Positions 10,736 to 21,844 of a stretch of 64,000 nt of DNA are shown in pieces. Location: contig JALMQS010000099.1 in NCBI GenBank assembly GCA_024734495.1, positions 67,750,483 to 67,814,482 of the forward strand. Direction: 5' to 3'. The position numbers and the translations under genes were made by a program. This stretch comes from Forficula auricularia. Taxonomy: Eukaryota > Arthropoda > Insecta > Dermaptera > Forficulidae. The first letter of the stretch is position 1. Each line of letters starts with the position of its first letter. The notes under the pieces were generated by a model. It saw only the letters and a program-made list of their open reading frames with translations, ran no database searches and was not told the DNA's origin.

Positions 10736-12450
10736 TTTCTAGCCTTCTAATGGTCTACATATTATGTGTATATTTGTTTACTCGTACACCAATTTGCCCA
10801 CATTCGTTCATATTGATAAACATTATAAAAAAATAAATAGGAAAATAATAATAATAAAAAAATAATCGTATAGGATCTGAAATAAAAACATAAAATTAAA
10901 TAAGATTTGTTTCCAAATTATATAAAAAAAGCCACTTCAGCCACTTTATTTGTAAACACACCTGTTTTGTTATGATTTAGACACCTGTTAATTAAAAACA
11001 AACAAAAAATTCCTAATTTTAATATAATATATTGATATTTACTATAACCTATAGTGGGTTTTAAAATTAAAAAAACAATTAGTAAATAAAAGATAATTGA
11101 AAAAATGTAAATAAACTGTTTTATTGAGATTTTCATCTATCAATAATTACTTTAATTAAGAAAATATCAATTAAGATGAAATTTGTCGAGGTCCAGACCT
11201 AGCGAGATGAGAGGGTGCAGGTGCATAGTACCTTACGTTATCTAGATGGTCACATCAGTTTATTTTTTTTCAATTACCTATTTATTTTACGAAAATAACA
11301 GCCTAATATAAATTTAAAAAAGACTTTGACCATAAATTATGTTAGCCTAAGTTGTTAATTGATGAGTGTGATTTATGAATTTACAGTGGAATCAATATTA
11401 TCTACATAATATGCATATTGAAAGAAGAAAGAGTAATTTATTTAAAGAAAGATCCGGATGTCGGGGCTGTGTCCATTCACCCGACAATTTCTTAATAACG
11501 ATAAAACTAATATATTATAGGATGGGTTTAATGAAAATTCCTTTCACCTAATATACAAGATAAGCAATTACAATTTGATTAATATTCATTGATTTAAAAT
11601 TAAATATGATATTCACCTTTTAATGATATGTTAGGTGATGATAAGAAAATAAAAATTCTGACATAAATTATTTTCAGATTAATTCGAAATGTCATTTATC
11701 AAGATAGATGGCTGGCCAGTCTTAAACAGTTTTACTCAAATGGGTGTTAGTTAGTTTGTCTGTCTTCATTCCAAATGGAAATCTACCTGGAATGTTTGAA
11801 TTTTAAATTGTTAACAGATAATTATAGTAGATTATTTTCTTTTTTTGTAATTGAATCTACAACCCACGAAATATATTCACTTTTGTTTCGAAAAAGATAA
11901 TGGCTTTTCTTTAGTTTTACCCGGTACGCTCTCTCGAATCATGTCTTTGTTGGCTTTGTATTATTATTATTTGCTTATTTGTGTTTAGGTAAATCTGAAA
12001 CTTCGAGAAACTTTTTTTGTATTTATGTTTGGATTCAGATATCTACGATAACTGAAGAACGAAAAGTCGCATAAAATTTGTTCTGATATCATACCCATGT
12101 TTGTATTGAAAATAAATAAATCAATTTGTATTTAATGAGATTTTTTATTCAATGTTCTATATTTGAAGTTTATAGTAATTCACTATTAATTTCATTTTGG
12201 CATGTTAGATGATGATTTTTTTATCTATCGATAAATATACTAGACTCGAAAAATTTTTATTCGTAGCTCAATAGCAAGACCCCAATAGGGGAACCTTATC
12301 AACTTTCATCTAAAATTCAAGGGTATACAAAGGAACCTTTTTCGAGTTTCTTGGACGAAATTATAATTTCCTATATCTTTATAAAATACTTTACTAGAAA
12401 TAAGTATAATCGCTTGGAAATTCAAATATTTATAAATATTTTTAGATTTT
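10736..12450. other. AT-rich sequence with dispersed repeats, no gene
   Basis: The block at 11100-11210 ('ccagacctagc') is repeated inverted at 32.25-32.36 kb and 49.36-49.44 kb. From 11.3 to 12.2 kb the sequence is AT-rich without clear repeats, and no coding pattern or splice-flanked frame was seen. Confidence 0.4.
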
Positions 12451-12507
12451 GTGTTTTCTAACTTTAGAACTTCTGGTTAAAAAAATACAGAATAAATAAT
12501 TTTTTTG

Positions 12508-12912
12508 CAACGAAATTTTCTCTGGAGAGAGACGGACTGGTAGAAATTTTAATTGAATGTAATGGAAGGCAGCCCAGGGGTAGTGAGGAAAGAAAAAATT
12601 AACATATATCAAATAAGGTGTAATTTATTGGAATCCTTCCTCTTTTCTTAATTAGAAAAGGAGGCAAAAAAAAATAGTTTTTCTATGCCTTTGCTAAAAA
12701 AAGAAGAAAGTTTTGAACACTACTGTGGAGAGAAGAAGGAAACATTTTATTTGTTTTCTTTATTGACCCTTTGAAACCCTGAAGAAGGAGGGAAAAATCC
12801 TCCGAAACGTCGGTTTGAAAGGAAAAGAGGAAGGATTCCAATAAATTACACCTTATTTGATGTGTTAATTTTTTCTTTCCTCACTACCCCTGGGCTGCCT
12901 TCCATTACATTC
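12508..12912. mobile_element. Ribozyme family C inverted dimer (locus C1)
   Basis: A 19-bp target duplication with one mismatch (agaataaataatttttttg at 12489-12507; cttttt version at 12913-12931) flanks the insertion. The left unit lies on the minus strand and covers only the 3' part (about 12551-12650 is complementary to about 12825-12912). The right unit is on the plus strand and carries a complete hammerhead core (12773-12817). The left copy extends about 45 bp further at its 3' end, ending in a 'gagagagacgg' block also seen at the right end of C2. Non-coding; C2 at 23388-23814 is its closest relative. Confidence 0.7.
12773..12817 (+). ncRNA. Hammerhead ribozyme motif, family C
   Basis: AAACC (12774-12778) pairs with GGTTT (12112+700, i.e. 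12812-12816) as stem I. The core CTGAAGA (12779-12785) plus an extra A is followed by stem II GGAGG (12787-12791)/CCTCC (12799-12803), then GAAA (12804-12807) and CGTC (12808-12811), with cleavage predicted after C12811. Stem III is just A-C/G-U with no loop, so a monomer could not close it. The palindrome ACGT could instead pair with another copy, as in the double hammerheads known from some viroids and newt satellite RNA. Confidence 0.72.
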
Positions 12913-13001
12913 AGAATAAATAATCTTTTTGAATGATTTTATTGCGATTTTGAGCGATGTAGATATTTATAGTATAGGCATAAATGAACAATTTATTTTA
13001 T

Positions 13002-13227
13002 TGAAGGAGACAATAAAAAGAGTGTGTCTTCTGCTGGAATTATTAATTGTATTTTTAACGAGACTATAGTTTCGAGAGCTTTGCCCTCTTCATCAGTCTA
13101 TTACACTAGAAACTATAGTCTCGTTATAAATAAATTAAAAATGTATAATTACAGCAGAAGACACACTCTTTATTGTCTCCTTCAATTTATAAAAATTCTG
13201 CTACCCCCAGCAAAAAACTTTCAACTT
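13002..13227. mobile_element. Ribozyme family B inverted dimer (locus B1)
   Basis: A perfect 12-bp target duplication (aatttattttat) lies at 12990-13001 and 13228-13239. The left unit is on the minus strand with a full hammerhead (13051-13108). The right unit is on the plus strand and starts at the GAAAC of the core, so it is 5'-truncated. The uninterrupted target is still visible in paralogous repeats at about 15188-15225 and 26160-26200. Outer ends share the 'cagaagacacactctt' tail with the 48.3-kb and 43.3-kb loci. Confidence 0.7.
13051..13108 (-). ncRNA. Hammerhead ribozyme motif, family B
   Basis: Minus strand: CTGATGA (13096-13090), extra A, stem II GAGGGC/GCTCTC (one G-U pair, AAA loop), GAAA (13073-13070), then stem III C-TATA-G and the classic GUC cleavage triplet (13064-13062). 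Stem I starts with GA/TC, followed by an internal loop and an outer AU-rich helix, as expected for type I hammerheads with loop-loop contacts. Every invariant core position is kept. This is the most canonical motif of the window. Confidence 0.75.
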
Positions 13228-13891
13228 AATTTATTTTATATTTAAGTTTATTATCATTAATTAATTTCTCCAGCCTTTTCATTTTTTTTATTATTTAATA
13301 AATGTGTGAGTGAGTGTCTCTTTAATTAGAATCTAATCAAAAGGAAATTTACTAAATATGGAGCAAGGGATCCTGCCTGCCTGGAGAACTTATTATTGAA
13401 TTCAAGTAAAATTTTTTTTTTCGCTCATTGTGTTGAAAAATGTTTGAAACGTGGAGAAAAATCATATTCAAGCATTTTGTATTGTCTGTGTCTAATCGAA
13501 TTTAAATATCCTCCTCCTACTTAAGGAGGTCCTTTCGCCGCCAGAATGTTAAATAAAAAATATTAGATTATAACTATAACTTAATTTTTTATTCAGGAAT
13601 AGTAATTATTTCGATTCTTATAATATTTTTTATAATCAGTAACGAGGCTTTTTGAATCACAATTAATTTTTTATAATAGTTTATGACTCTATCTATGCTT
13701 TGGTGAAGTTTCAATCACAACATTAGCGTGCAAATTTTTGAAAATAAAATTTTTTTTATGTAAACATTTTCTTAGAGTCTTATGGAAAATTAAAATCTTA
13801 CACATTCTCTTGAATTATACTACTATTAGTTGAATTGATAAAGTTAAACAAAAACTAAAAATTAGCTTTTTGAAACATTCAGGTTTCTTTC

Positions 13892-14651
13892 TACTTTACC
13901 ATACCATGTGTGGTCAAGTATTGTAATAGTGCATGAAAAAAGTGTTTTTTTTTTCAAAATATCTCAAAAACGGCTGAAACTATTTTGATTAAAAAAATTG
14001 AGCTAAACCATGGCTCAACAAAAAAGCTCTAACAAGTGAACATCGAAAAATTATATTTTTCGAGATAATAATTGTTTTGTCAAAATGTCTGTTAGCTAGT
14101 CCGTTAGTCTGTGCATTAACAAATTTTTGTGGACGAGCTAGCTCAAAAACTAGTGTGAATATCGAAACCAAATTTCCCCCGTAGTTTTGGTCCATTGAGA
14201 TTCAGAGCTGATTAGATTTTGGTGCATATCGACCCAAAATAAAGGGGGTGGAGGGTGGTCAAAAAATAAAAATCTAGGCCGTTTGAGCAAACTCAGCCAA
14301 ATTTTCTATACATAATCAGTGGACCCCCAGAAGTCTAAAAATGCAAAAACTAACCGCCCAAAATGGAGGGAGGGGGTGGTGTAGGGTCAAAAAATGAAAA
14401 TCTTGGCCATTTACCAAACTCAACCAAATTTTGTATACATAGTGGACCCCCAGAAGTCTAAAAATGCAAAAACTAACCGCCCAAAATGGGGGGAAGGGGG
14501 GGGTCAAAAAATGAAAATCTTGGCCATTTACCAAACTCAAACAAATTTTGTATACATAATCAGTGGGACACCAGAAGTATAAAAATGCAAAAAAAAAACC
14601 CCACCCTACATGATTATAAATAATTTTAGGGGTCAGGTTGTATGGTAAAGT
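13892..14651 (+). mobile_element. ACTTTACCATACA-family transposon, copy a
   Basis: Short terminal inverted repeats (ACTTTACCATACC at the left, TATGGTAAAGT at the right) bound a 760-bp non-coding element. It contains 'ctcaaaaacggc', a 'gtctgttagc' block and an internal tandem repeat of about 122 bp (copies starting at 14331, 14454 and 14575) rich in poly-G and poly-C. Other copies: 26246-26941 (+), 46390-47303 (-), 61211-61566 (+, 5' truncated) and 63400-63497 (- fragment). Frames in the tandem part are chance by-products. Confidence 0.6.
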
Positions 14652-16056
14652 CAAGTGGATGGCCACATCAGAACACGTCAGCTTATTTTGCAATAAAACA
14701 TAATATATCATTGACCGTCGAATTTACTTTAAAAAATCACATAAATGCTGTTTGGATGTAAACATAAACAGTAGAAATACAACGCATTGCCAAATCATAC
14801 AAGAGTTATTATCAGCTGATTTGAATAAATCAAACTAACTTTTGTATTTAATTATTTTTTATAATTGTTTTTATTTCAAACATTTACGGCTTTCATACTA
14901 TTTATTTTTTAATTCTATTATTTTTCATTTGTATTTTAACTTATTTTATTAAATATTAGATACTAAACTTCTTCTAAACTTCTTTTGACTCAACTGGAGC
15001 GAAAGGACCTCCTTAAGAATGAAATGGCTAAAAAGTTCGATTTTGATCTCAAAATGTTTGTATTTCAAATGCGGAGAACTGATTAGATTTGGAGCTTTTT
15101 AGATTTAGATCTTCTAATCCAAAAATGCAAGAAATATTTTAATTTTACTGAAATTTTAAGACACTTTTATAATTAGAATATGTATAGGCTTAATTGAACA
15201 ATTTATTTTTTTATTTAAGTTTATTATTAATTATGTATAAAATAAATACATTTTCCTGTTTTTTTGTATTTAATAAATGACGTAGGTAAGTTAGAATCTG
15301 ATGGAGGAAAATGACTTAAAACGACATGGATAGAATAATCTCTCTTTCTTTAGAGCTATTGCCAAATACAAGATCAGATCCTGTTTCACACTACTAGAGA
15401 TTAATTTCTTAATTTCTATTATTCTAGAAATGGCCTTTGACTCTAGGTAATAAAATATTAAATTGAAATTAATATCAGATTTATATATTTATCATGTAAA
15501 AATTAATAAGTCACCAAAACTGCAAACACCGTACCGAGCATTAAAAAGTCTCCCTTGTTGCTCCAATTTGTAGGTATTTCTAGAACTTCAAATTTCTCTT
15601 TGAATGAATTAAATATATAGAAAATCGAGTTTTCTTATCTTAAATTCTTTTCAAATTATTCACTATTAAAATGCTGAAATTCCAACAGTGACGTAGATAG
15701 ATTTATAGATTTTAGATAACGAACCTGATTTTGTTGAATATATACCTAAATATATATAGGTATACATATACAATATTAATAACATAAAATTATAGTTTTT
15801 TAGAAAAAAATTTAAAAATTTCCAACTATTTTTGAAAATATTTCAAAATATGAAATCAATCCTTAGACCTACACATTAATTGAAAAAAAATAAATAAGTG
15901 AAATTCCATGTTTTAGGTGATTTTTTTTCAAGTAGAAATAGTGCAATTAAAACGGAATGTCTTAATGGAATTTAGGTATATATATAAAATCAGAATTTTA
16001 AGATAAATTGGGATATTTTTGGAAATAATAAAAGAAAATCTGTATTGTATATTTGT
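14652..16056. other. AT-rich sequence with dispersed repeats, no gene
   Basis: 15.08-15.37 kb is another copy of the dispersed repeat described at 3521-4240, here without the ribozyme insertions found at 12.5-13.2 kb. 15.4-16.05 kb has no recognised feature. No coding pattern. Confidence 0.4.
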
Positions 16057-16865
16057 GCAGTAAAAATCCGTTTTTTAGTAAGAACGGGTTCTTACTAGTT
16101 CAAACGCGTTTCACTGAATACCTTTGTGAGAACTAGAATTTACTGATGTTGGTTGAGTTTGGTCGAGGGGTGAACCGCGACCTAATATGCTGTACACCTA
16201 CTTCCACTTGTACTTTCAAATATTTCCAAGTACTTCCAAATATTTTCAAGTACTTCCAAATATTTCCAAGTACTTTCAAATATTTCCAAGCACTTTCAAA
16301 TATTTCCAAGTACTTCCAAATATTCCCAAGTACTTCCAAATGTTTTCAAGTACTTTCATATATTTCCAAGTACTTTCAAATATTCCCAAGTACTTCCAAA
16401 TGTTTTCAAGTACTTTCAAATATTTCCAAGTACTTTCAAATATTTCCAAGTACTTCCAAATATTGCCAAGTACTTTCAAATATTTCCAAGTACTTTCAAA
16501 TATTTCCAAGTACTTCCAAATATTTCCAAGTACTTCCAAAGAGGTGTACACCTACTTCCAATCACGGATCACCCCTCGAGTTTGGTCCAAAGGTCTAGAA
16601 TCTTCATTTTTGACTTTCTTTAAGCTTTTTTAAACGAAAATGTCAAAAATTACATCTTTATTAGAGGCAAATTTGTAGAGGATGTAATTTTGACATTTTC
16701 GTTTAAAAAACACCCAAAATGAGGCGGAAGGTCAAAAATGAAGATTCTAGACCTTTTGACCAAACTCAACCAACATCAGTAAATTCTAGTTGCCACAAAG
16801 GTATTCAGTGAAACTCATTTTAACTAGTAAGAACCCGTTCTTACTAAAAACGGGTTTTTACTGCA
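16057..16865. mobile_element. Foldback transposon with internal satellite
   Basis: Long inverted repeats of about 150 bp or more: the left arm starts TGCAGTAAAAATCCG and the right arm ends CGGGTTTTTACTGCA. Both contain 'aagaacgggttcttacta', itself palindromic. A shorter copy of the family without the satellite is at 41969-42379. The centre holds a second palindrome (about 16632-16712, 'aaaatgtcaaaaattaca' and its complement). A 20-bp tandem array (16211-16540) sits inside the left half, bounded by a 16-bp direct repeat. No transposase. Confidence 0.7.
16211..16540. repeat. 20-bp tandem array (~16.5 copies)
   Basis: The unit is caaatatttccaagtactty, with scattered substitutions (tattcccaag, tattttcaag, tattgccaag). 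Because 20 bp is not a multiple of 3, the array reads open in several frames on both strands as a 20-residue period (for example KYFQVLPNIFKYFQIFPSTF); these frames are not evidence of a protein. The direct repeat TGTACACCTACTTCCA lies on each side (16191-16206 and 16545-16560), and the sibling foldback at 41969-42379 lacks the array, so it arose inside this copy. Confidence 0.85.
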
Positions 16866-16888
16866 ACATATACATTAAACAAAAAAAT

Positions 16889-16936
16889 CACCGATTGAAG
16901 CTCGGTACCGGAAGACCGAGCTTCGATCAGTGATTT
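16889..16936. repeat. Near-perfect hairpin with ACCGAGCTTCGATC stem
   Basis: The sequence 'aaaatcaccgattgaagctc-ggt' is followed by an 8-nt spacer and by 'accgagcttcgatcagtgat-ttttt', its near-perfect reverse complement, giving a stem of about 24 bp with two mismatches. It lies just outside the foldback element and resembles the 'accgagcgatgctcggt' palindromes at 9.95, 10.63, 44.56 and 60.63 kb. It could be a transposon terminus. Confidence 0.5.
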
Positions 16937-17866
16937 TTTTCTTTAAATTATTGTTTATTTGATCAACTACTTGTTTTGAATAAAAATATGATTCATTTTT
17001 TCAACCAGCTCTTAATAATTAGTTTAATTAAAAAAGTCTATGAAAATATTTTTCCCAAAATTATAGCCTGGTCGTTATTATGATATATATATTATTTTTT
17101 ATTCTATTAAGTGAATACAATTCTTTATAAATACAATCATAAAACGTTTATTAATTAATTCATAAGTTTCAAGAGAAAAAATATTTATAGTATTATAAGT
17201 CGGCTAAAGAAAGAACCCGCCCACAATACCTCTTAAAGGCCTTTGAAAAAATTACCTTTCCAAAGCTATTGTCTATGTGAACACAAAAGGAAAATTTTTT
17301 AAATTTACCTGTGAATAATATTACTTTGATTACGTAATAACCAATCAAATTAAAGTCAATCGAAAATGAGATCCTGACAATTCGATTTTTCAACCCAAAA
17401 AAACCCCCTAGTGCGTGATTTTCATCGAAGTCGATAAAGCCGTTTTCGAGAAACCGATTCTATATATGTATATATCAGTGGCGTGCGGTCCATGGATGCT
17501 GTGGATGCGCCGCATCCCTAAAATATCAAAACATTTAGAGTATTTTCATTAATATTGACTTAAAAATTTCAGGAGGATCTTTAAATTTTCAAATTATTAT
17601 CCAATATTTCAAATATTTCTATAAAAAACCTTTTTTGTTTTAAAATGTATATTGGTTCTCGAAATGAAATAAAATTGTTGCATAGTTTCAAGGTGGAATT
17701 AAAATGAATGATTTTCCGAAAAGGGCGCGGATAGAAGGTTTCAAGTCCCTGTCTGGTATATCTTCCAGTTCAAGCATGTTAAAGACAAGTTTTAGTTGAA
17801 TCAAAATTGTTCTTTCTGAGGAACTATTAAAATCTTATATTATTAAACGAGCAATTCTTGTATATA

Positions 17867-17899
<33 letters not shown>

Positions 17900-20040
17900 C
17901 GGTTTCTCGAAAACGGCTCTAACGATTTCGCTAAAAATTGGTGCACTTATCAAGTGTAATGAGTTATTAGTTGGGTCAAATTTTTAATCAGATTGAAATA
18001 AAGGAAGGGGGTATAAATTAGCCATGCCACAAAATAAATAATTTAATCGTTCATATCTCGTCTTCGGTAAGTCGCAGAGTTTTGAAATTTAAAACTTAAG
18101 CTATCTAGAGGTTTCAAGAAGTATCACAAGATTTTGGCTAAAATCAAAGTACAAAAAGTTGATTTTTACGTACGTAAGAATGTACCCCCCTGCCTTTCGC
18201 AACCATAAATCTCAGTGCTACGAAATTCGAAACTTAAGCTCGATATAGGCTAGAAGGGGTACAGCAAGCTTTTTTCTTGATCGCATTGCACAGTTGTGGG
18301 GCGCTTTTGGCTCTCCCGTGTTGGGAACACTCTGGCCTCGGTTCTGAAGTCCTAATAGCCACAACATCTGGCGTAATTGTTTGGACGGCTGATGAGGGTT
18401 GCAACCTAATTTTTAAATAAATCTGTTTTCTTTCTGTAAAGGGCTGCCGCCTTCTGCGTGGCGAAATAAATCAGTCATGTAAATCAGAATACCGGAAGTG
18501 GACATTTACATGAACGATTTTTCGTTTTTTTTTATTTTCTCAAAAACGGAATTAACGATTTTGTTTAAAATTGGTGTACTTAACAAGTGTCATGATTTAT
18601 TAGTCGTGTATAGATTTTAATCCGATTGAAATAAAGGAAGAGGGTGTAAATTAGGAGTGTCGTAAAATAAATATTTTAATCGTTCATATATCGTCTTCGG
18701 GAAGTCGCAGAGTCTTGAAATTTGAAACTTAAGCTATTTAGAGGCAAAAAGTTACCGAACACTGTATATATTATTAAAAAAAATCCATCAGAGATTAATA
18801 AGTATTTTGACCAACCACGTCGCTCGCCCAAGTGAGTGATTTAATTAAGAGATTATTATGAAAGGAGTGGTTGCCAATCAAGAAAGAAAGTGAAAGCGGA
18901 CGGACACCTAAATTCTAGTTGGAAAAAAAAAGTATTTAGTACATTTTTAATCTCTCTTAATAGTACCAAGGATTATTCTCGTTTTATTATTCAATTATCT
19001 ATTATTTATAGTTACGTCAGCTAACAACTGTGTGGATGTTGAAAGAAAGCACCTGTGGATTCATAAATCTTGCAAGTTAATGATGTATCCCTCTCAAAAT
19101 AACGAGAATTAATTTCATGAAATTATTCATATATTTGTATATTTTGCAACATCAACTCATTCAAATATCCTGATGTATTTCAATGCGAATTCAAATCAGG
19201 TTATTATTTTTGCTTTTTATTCATTTAAATATGTATATTAGTACGCCCCGTTGTTAACTTGTTTTCTAACAACCATATTGGAGGAAAAGTGAAATTTTTT
19301 CAAGACTCGGTACGCTGTTTGCAGTTTTGGTGAATTAATTATTTTAAATAATAAATTAGAATTGAGATAAATAATTGAGATAATATTGAGATAAATTTTT
19401 TCTCATTATAAAAACATTTATTTAACACAAAAACGATTTCAAGAAATAGATTTGGAATTCTACACTAGTGGTTTTGTTATATTCTGTTGGCTGCAAATAA
19501 TTTTTTATTTTTTACATTTATGAACAACTAATTAATTAGAGTGTCTAATTTATTGATAAATGTATCATTCGATTCATAAAAGTTGAATTTTTGATCTGTA
19601 TAAATTTGTTGAAAATGGTATAATTTATATAGAAGTTATAGCCCTTTTAAAAGCTCGGTCCATTTACTTCCATGTTAAAAGGACAATTTTCAATAATATA
19701 TTTCTCGGTAATGGGACAGACTTTCAACTTCAAATTTCGGAAATAAATATTTAATACATCAATGATTCGATGGTAAAAATTTTAGAATTTTCTTATAATA
19801 AAAATGATAAACAGTCCCGAACCTTCTTAAGTTATCGTGGGTATCTGAATCTAGACACAGCAAATGATTGAATATTAACTACTTTTCTCCACGTTCCAGA
19901 CATTTTTAAACACAATGAGACAAAAAATTGTTTGCTTGAATTTAATACTAGGCTAATAGGAGTAATATTATTTCCCTTTTAGTTGTTGGTTTGATTATTA
20001 TCTAGTATACCCAATTGTCGACGTCGTCACTCTATTGAAA
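16937..20040. repeat. Dispersed repeat region, no gene
   Basis: 17845-17900 carries 'aaacgagcaattcttgtata' followed by a (TA)n tract, and 17900-18780 carries blocks ('tcttcggtaagtcgcagag', 'gaaataaaggaagggggt') that recur at 6.6-8.2, 42.8 and 60.6-61.15 kb. 18290-18480 is a more GC-rich insert of unknown origin. 18.80-19.33 kb looks low-copy but has no coding pattern. 19365-19820 duplicates 2610-3075. Confidence 0.45.
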
Positions 20041-20069
20041 TTGTGTAGTTTGTTTAAAGGCAACTCTTA

Positions 20070-20400
20070 TAATTAACCCAAGAAGATGAGACTATCTGAT
20101 CTCTGTGATGGGAAGCAGAGAGCTCTCGGGATGGACACGCGATTGTGCTTTCGATGATAATGATATCCCCTTGCTGGAGGAGAGAGGCTGGAGAGAAATC
20201 GTGGCCAGCTGGCCAGCCAACTCAACTCGCTGGAGGCTTTATTAACCTCTCTGGGCAATTTAAGAATCGGTGTGCCAAGCCAGGCCCAACTACCAAACAT
20301 TCAGTCAGGGGGAAAAAAGCCACAATTTCCGTTCTCTCTTTTATGCGAGTGTGATCTTTGATGTGAGAATGATCGACTTCCTGACTCGGCCACGACAATT
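20070..20400. promoter_or_regulatory. GC-rich low-copy island, possible regulatory element or exon
   Basis: Base composition rises sharply compared with both flanks and no part recurs in the window. It includes the palindromic 'ggccagctggcc', direct 'ctggaggagagaggctggag' text and a 'tgactcggcc' block. Open frames on both strands show no recognisable domain. It lies about 300 bp upstream of the KEN-box reading frame at 20706, so it could be a promoter or 5' UTR for it, or an enhancer. Function is not determinable from sequence alone. Confidence 0.3.
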
Positions 20401-20705
20401 ACATTAGTGTTCAATTCGAAAAGAAGAATAGACCTGTTCTGTCTAGAAAGGACACAAATTATCATAAGTGCTTGGGATATATAACTTGCGGTCAATTTTG
20501 TATATAGAAACTTTTATGAAAAAAAATAAATATGCCTTTCTTAGAAACAGCCTAAAGTGATTATATTAAATTAGCCACATTAATAAACTCATACTAGTGA
20601 TATAATAATAAGTATACAGTTTAGTTAGCAACGTATTAACTTTATTATTCAACTAACCTGAGACACAATTTGGACCGAAAGAGCGGAATTTACAAAAAAA
20701 AAAAT

Positions 20706-21210
20706 ATGCAGGAATCTTCAAATATTATTAGAACGCCTATGTCTAAAGACAAAATGACAACTCCATTTAAAACTCCTACACTAAGTGCTCAAAAGCCAAA
20801 AAACAAAACAAAATTTGGTCACATAATAATTCCAGTTACTGCATATATACCTAAATAAGCCATCACCAAGGCTTATTCAAAATATAAAGTGTGAAAAATC
20901 AATTAATGAAACTAAATTGAGAACTCCATCATCACAAAAAGAAAATATGGATACGAATAATGTGTCAATTCAATTTCCTAAAGTTGATTATAAACAAGGA
21001 CCCAGACTTTTACTGGAAGGTAAAACAAAATCTAGATTTCTTCACCATCTCACTCCAATGATGCGAAATAATTTACCAGAATCATCTCCGATTCCGTGCA
21101 AACATAAAGGTCATCTTCGGATTGATGGAAACAACTTTGATAATGATGAGTTCTCAATGGTCGTTCGTAAAAATTGACCAAAAGCAGCGCGGGTAACTAG
21201 GCAGGTGCAA
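20706..21210 (+). pseudogene. Frameshifted KEN-box reading frame, probable pseudogene or broken gene
   Basis: Frame 1 runs from the ATG at 20706 (MQESSNIIRTPMSKDK) to a stop at 20858. A one-base frame change near 20848 continues through LNKPSPRLIQ into the frame 20917-21177, which contains KEN (at about 20939-20947), KSRFLHHLTP and ends NFDNDEFSMVVRKN-stop. The composition is basic, Ser/Thr-Pro rich (RTPMS, FKTPT, LRTPS, ESSPI), as in CDK-substrate cell-cycle proteins with KEN/D-box degrons. I do not recognise the family. After TGA the same frame would continue PK across a hAET insertion point. A hAT element (21185-21663) interrupts it. Confidence 0.5.
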
Positions 21211-21663
21211 CAGGTGCACCCGCACAGGGCCCAGAGATCTAGGGGGCCCTAAAACGAAATTGTTAATTGAATTTTCTTTACAAATTTTATTCGAGATTTT
21301 AAAACACAAATTTTTACAAAAATTTCCATTCGAGATTTTAAAATAAAATATGTAAGATAATTAATATACAAATAATATAAAAACTATTTAAGGTCTACTA
21401 TTGGACAAGATAGATTATCCAATCTTTGCCATAATATCTAATGAGTATAACATCGCAAAGGATATTAATTATGACGATATAATTAATGACTTTGCTCAAA
21501 TGAAAGCTAGAAGAGTACAAATAAATGAAAATTAAATATTCTTAAAATATAAATAATGTAATATATTTTTGTGTACAATAAATTTTTTATATGATATCTA
21601 TTTGAACTATAACTTTTTTTCCCCAAAAATATAGGGGCCCTAAAAAAGCTAGTTACGGCGCTG
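21185..21663. mobile_element. Non-autonomous hAT element
   Basis: The left end CAGCGCGGGTAACTAG and the right end (reverse complement) CAGCGCCGTAACTAGC form terminal inverted repeats of hAT type. The 8-bp target duplication is accaaaag (21177-21184) and atcaaaag (21664-21671), one mismatch. Subterminal 'agggggccctaaaa' and 'ataggggccctaaaa' blocks also pair. It is 479 bp and encodes no transposase. It landed directly on the 3' end of the KEN-box frame. Confidence 0.75.
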
Positions 21664-21844
21664 ATCAAAAGGACCATCTCTTCGTAAAATAATAAATTTG
21701 TTGATGCTTTGGTTATTGAATTATTTATTTTAATTTTTTTTTTCTGTTAAAAACATATTTTCCATTAATTATTAAACAAATATCCTAAAACTTTTGTGAC
21801 AAACTGATTTATATTTGCCATTCCTTAAGGCATTCCCATCACAA

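Noticed and set aside
14316..14711. 131-codon minus-strand frame with internally repeated protein text
   Set aside because: It is the translation of the roughly 120-bp internal tandem unit of a non-coding transposon.
16146..16633. Open frames of 148-150 codons (plus) and 91 codons (minus) rich in KYFQ/YLE patterns
   Set aside because: They are produced by the 20-bp tandem array, which reads open in several frames on both strands; there is no start context, domain or splice support.
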